Assembly (NCBI GenBank): GCA_022836615.1
Contig: MU405489.1
Span: 1 to 18,875 of the forward strand
Origin: Annulohypoxylon bovei var. microspora
Taxonomy: Eukaryota > Ascomycota > Sordariomycetes > Xylariales > Hypoxylaceae
Reading direction: 5' to 3'
Length of the DNA stretch: 18,875 nucleotides
Of the stretch, positions 16,926 through 18,875 are shown one piece after another. The notes below the pieces were generated by a model. It was not told the DNA's origin and did no database searches. It saw only the letters and a program-made list of their open reading frames with translations. Position 1 is the first letter of the stretch. Every line of letters begins with the position of its first letter. The translations under genes and the position numbers were made by a program.

Positions 16926-17400
16926 TAATTTAATATAAAAAAATATAATAAAAAATATAATAATAAAACTTTTATTTAAATTTTAATTAAAAATTTAAAA
17001 AAAAATAATTAATTTAAATTATTTATTAAAATTTCATTAAAATATATTAAATTTTTTTTTAATATTTTAATAATTTTTTTATTAATTTTAAAAAAAATTA
17101 ATTATATTAATATAAAATTAAATAATAAATTAAAAAACATTTTTATAATAAAAAAATTAAATAAATTTTTTTTTAATAAATAAATAATTAAAATTAATAA
17201 CGTAATAATTAAAAAAAAATATCGAATTATAAAAAAAATCGTTTTATAATTATTTAAAAATTAAAATTAAAATTTAATAAAAACGAAAATATAATTATAA
17301 ATAAAATAAATTATATAATTTTAATTATTATAATAATTATAATAATAAATTAAATAAATGGTTTATATTAAAATAATAATAATTTAAAAAAAATTTAATA
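16926..17400 (+). pseudogene. gag-region fragment of chromovirus copy 2
   Basis: Collinear with 10910 to about 11470 of copy 1. Where copy 1 reads GGTTATAAGTGGGGTAAATT this copy reads the same with every G changed to A, and similar full loss of G and C runs through the fragment. It continues the element whose LTR begins at 8518. Similarity stops near 17400, before the zinc knuckle, so the 3' part of this copy is missing from the window. No coding capacity is left. Confidence 0.82.
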
Positions 17401-17784
17401 TTTTTTTAAAATACGGTTTTTTATAAACTCCGGGATATTTTAATTTTTTTAAAATTACGGGAATTTTCGAAAAAAAAAATTTAATTTTTTTTTTATAAAA
17501 AATTAATTAATTAAAAAATTTAAAACATGTAATAACATTTAAAATTAATAAAAAAATATTATATAATCATTTTAAAGTGTTAAATTTATTACATAATAAA
17601 AGGAATGAATTATTAAATGTAAAAAAAATTTCGTTTTTTAAAATGGAATTAATAATAAATACTTAAGCTCAAGTGATTATATCACGTGACAATTAAATTC
17701 CCGTGATAAAAAACAATGGAAAAAAAAATAAAATCCGTTTAAAAAATAAAATATTAAATTAATAATAATTAAATTTTATTTAAT
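17401..17784. other. AT-rich stretch of unknown origin
   Basis: Between the chromovirus fragment and element D2. It is slightly less mutated than its neighbours around 17560-17730 and holds a palindromic TCACGTGA (17682-17689) with a nearby CCCGTGAT. No reading frame or family recognised. Confidence 0.5.
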
Positions 17785-17794
17785 TTATTTTATA
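17785..17794. repeat. left 10-bp target-site duplication of element D2
   Basis: TTATTTTATA, repeated exactly at 18485-18494. Confidence 0.8.
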
Positions 17795-18484
17795 AATAAT
17801 GTTAAATTCGTTATATAAATATCGTAAATTTCGTTCGTTATATAAAAAGTGTTAAAAATATTTAAAACCGTATATAAATCGTTATATAATTAAAAATATT
17901 AATAACCGGCGAAAATTTAATTAATTTAATTTACTTTTTTTTTATTATAATTTATATATTTTAATTTAATTTTTTATTTTAATTCCCCGTTAAATTTTTT
18001 ATAATTATATAATTAAATAAATCTTAAAAACGTTTTCGATTAATTTAAATTACATTTTTTATAAATTACCGTATAATGAAAAAATTAAATTAAAAAATAA
18101 TTATATATAAAATAAAAAAATTTATATAAAAAATATCGTAAAATTAATTTAATAATTTTTTTTAAATATATTAACTTTAATTTAATTTACCATTTATATA
18201 ACGATTTTTAAAAAATATAATTAAAATTATTTAAAACGCTTTTAAAGTTAAATTTAATTATATAATTATAAGAAATTTAATAAAAAATTAAAAAAAAAAT
18301 AAAAGAAAAAAAAATATATATATAAATATAAACGCGTGGATTTTTTTTTTAAATTTAATTAAAAGTGTAATTTTTAATACATGCGTTTATATAAAAATTT
18401 ATATACGGGGAAAAATACCTTTTAATATTACTTTTATATAACGAACGAAATTAACGACATTTATATAACGAATTTAATATTATT
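17795..18484 (+). mobile_element. 690-bp Mutator-like short element D2, uninterrupted
   Basis: The ends are about 50-bp inverted repeats: left AATAATGTTAAATTCGTTAT and the complement of the right end agree at nearly all bases, with C/T or G/A differences. An exact 10-bp duplication flanks it, fitting Mutator-like transposition. No protein is encoded, so this is a non-autonomous relic that would have depended on a transposase elsewhere. It serves as the intact reference for D1 and shows where D1 was split by the chromovirus and by the GC-rich insert. Confidence 0.85.
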
Positions 18485-18494
18485 TTATTTTATA
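18485..18494. repeat. right 10-bp target-site duplication of element D2
   Basis: TTATTTTATA, exact copy of 17785-17794. Confidence 0.8.
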
Positions 18495-18784
18495 TTAAAA
18501 ATAAAAATAATTAACGTGTAAATAAATTTTTATTAAAAATGAAAATAATAATAATTTATATATAAAATAAATAAATTTTTATTAAAAATAAAAATAAAAA
18601 TAATATTATATAAATAATTTATTTTAAATTAATAATAATTAAAATAATAAATTTATTTTTTATTTTTAATAAAAAATAATATTATAAATATTATTAATAT
18701 AAGTCTTTTAAAAAATAAAGGAATATTTTAAAAAAGTAACGTAAAATAAAACTTATTAATTAATAAGTGGTTAAAGCATGTATT
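18495..18784. other. AT-rich stretch
   Basis: Runs of AATAAAAATAA-type sequence with several near-duplicate blocks (ATAAATTTTTATTAAAAATR at about 18521 and 18570). No gene seen. Confidence 0.5.
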
Positions 18785-18875
18785 AAAATTTTTGGGGTCT
18801 TTTTTTTCTTTTACCCGGTACGGCCCTCCACAATGTCCGGGAAAACGCGACCTACGCAAGCTCCGGGGCGTTTTT
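18785..18875 (-). mobile_element. fold-back sequence F, copy 2 (cut by window end)
   Basis: Reverse complement of 5399-5489 with only two clear substitutions over 91 bases, starting at the same AAAATTTTTGGGG tip. The high identity contrasts with the heavily mutated DNA next to it, so it moved recently or is not a RIP target. The other half lies beyond the window. Confidence 0.75.

Noticed and set aside
1..18875. Mitochondrial genome, because of the extreme AT content and GC clusters
   Set aside because: LTR retrotransposon with chromodomain, DNA transposons with target duplications, transition-only decay and TTAGGG-like repeats all indicate nuclear DNA. No mitochondrial gene is seen.

Overview
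The window looks like nuclear DNA from a filamentous ascomycete fungus. It is an AT-rich block packed with transposable elements that show the footprint of repeat-induced point mutation (RIP), cut by several islands of ordinary base composition. I find no intact protein-coding gene. Evidence for a fungal nuclear origin: decayed copies of a Ty3/Gypsy chromovirus whose stops and missense changes are overwhelmingly C-to-T or G-to-A; extreme TpA richness with the few remaining C and G bases mostly in CpG; degenerate TTAGGG arrays; and short DNA transposons with clean target-site duplications. Species cannot be named from this. An AT-isochore, pericentromeric or subtelomeric location would all fit.

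Layout. 1-260: GC-normal edge with a 28-bp tandem repeat. 260-4180: AT-rich, RIP-like sequence holding a 67-bp hairpin, a TTAATTAA-type tandem array and a 740-bp terminal-inverted-repeat (TIR) element (3249-3988, 9-bp duplication). 4181-5225: GC-normal island bounded by a 17-bp inverted repeat and filled with minisatellites and TTAGGG-like DNA. 5233-5489: C-rich repeat and a 146-bp fold-back sequence. 5490-6304: AT-rich. 6313-7145 and 7191-7908: two non-autonomous elements with 8-bp duplications (hAT-like). 7917-8517: AT-rich. 8518-17400: a nest of elements. 17401-17784: AT-rich. 17795-18484: intact copy of a Mutator-like short element. 18785-18875: second, inverted copy of the fold-back sequence, cut by the window end.

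The nest at 8518-17400 can be read layer by layer. The oldest layer is chromovirus copy 2 (LTR from 8518, leader to 9858, gag-region fragment 16926-17400). A hAT-like element (8750-9474, duplication ttttttat) sits in its LTR. A 10-bp-duplication Mutator-like element (ends at 9859 and 16915) sits in its leader. That element was in turn split by chromovirus copy 1 (10186-15847, duplication atatt) and by a 0.67-kb GC-rich insert (15959-16630) carrying a G-rich minisatellite and a tRNA-like sequence. Copy 1 keeps recognisable LTRs, nucleocapsid zinc knuckle, protease to RT linker, RT, RNase H, integrase, polypurine tract and a C-terminal chromodomain, all disabled by stops, frame changes and loss of catalytic residues.

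The elements do not form a pathway. The window is a record of repeated invasion and genome defence: chromoviruses and Mutator-like elements were mutated, while the hAT-like elements and GC islands were not, so they arrived later or escaped.
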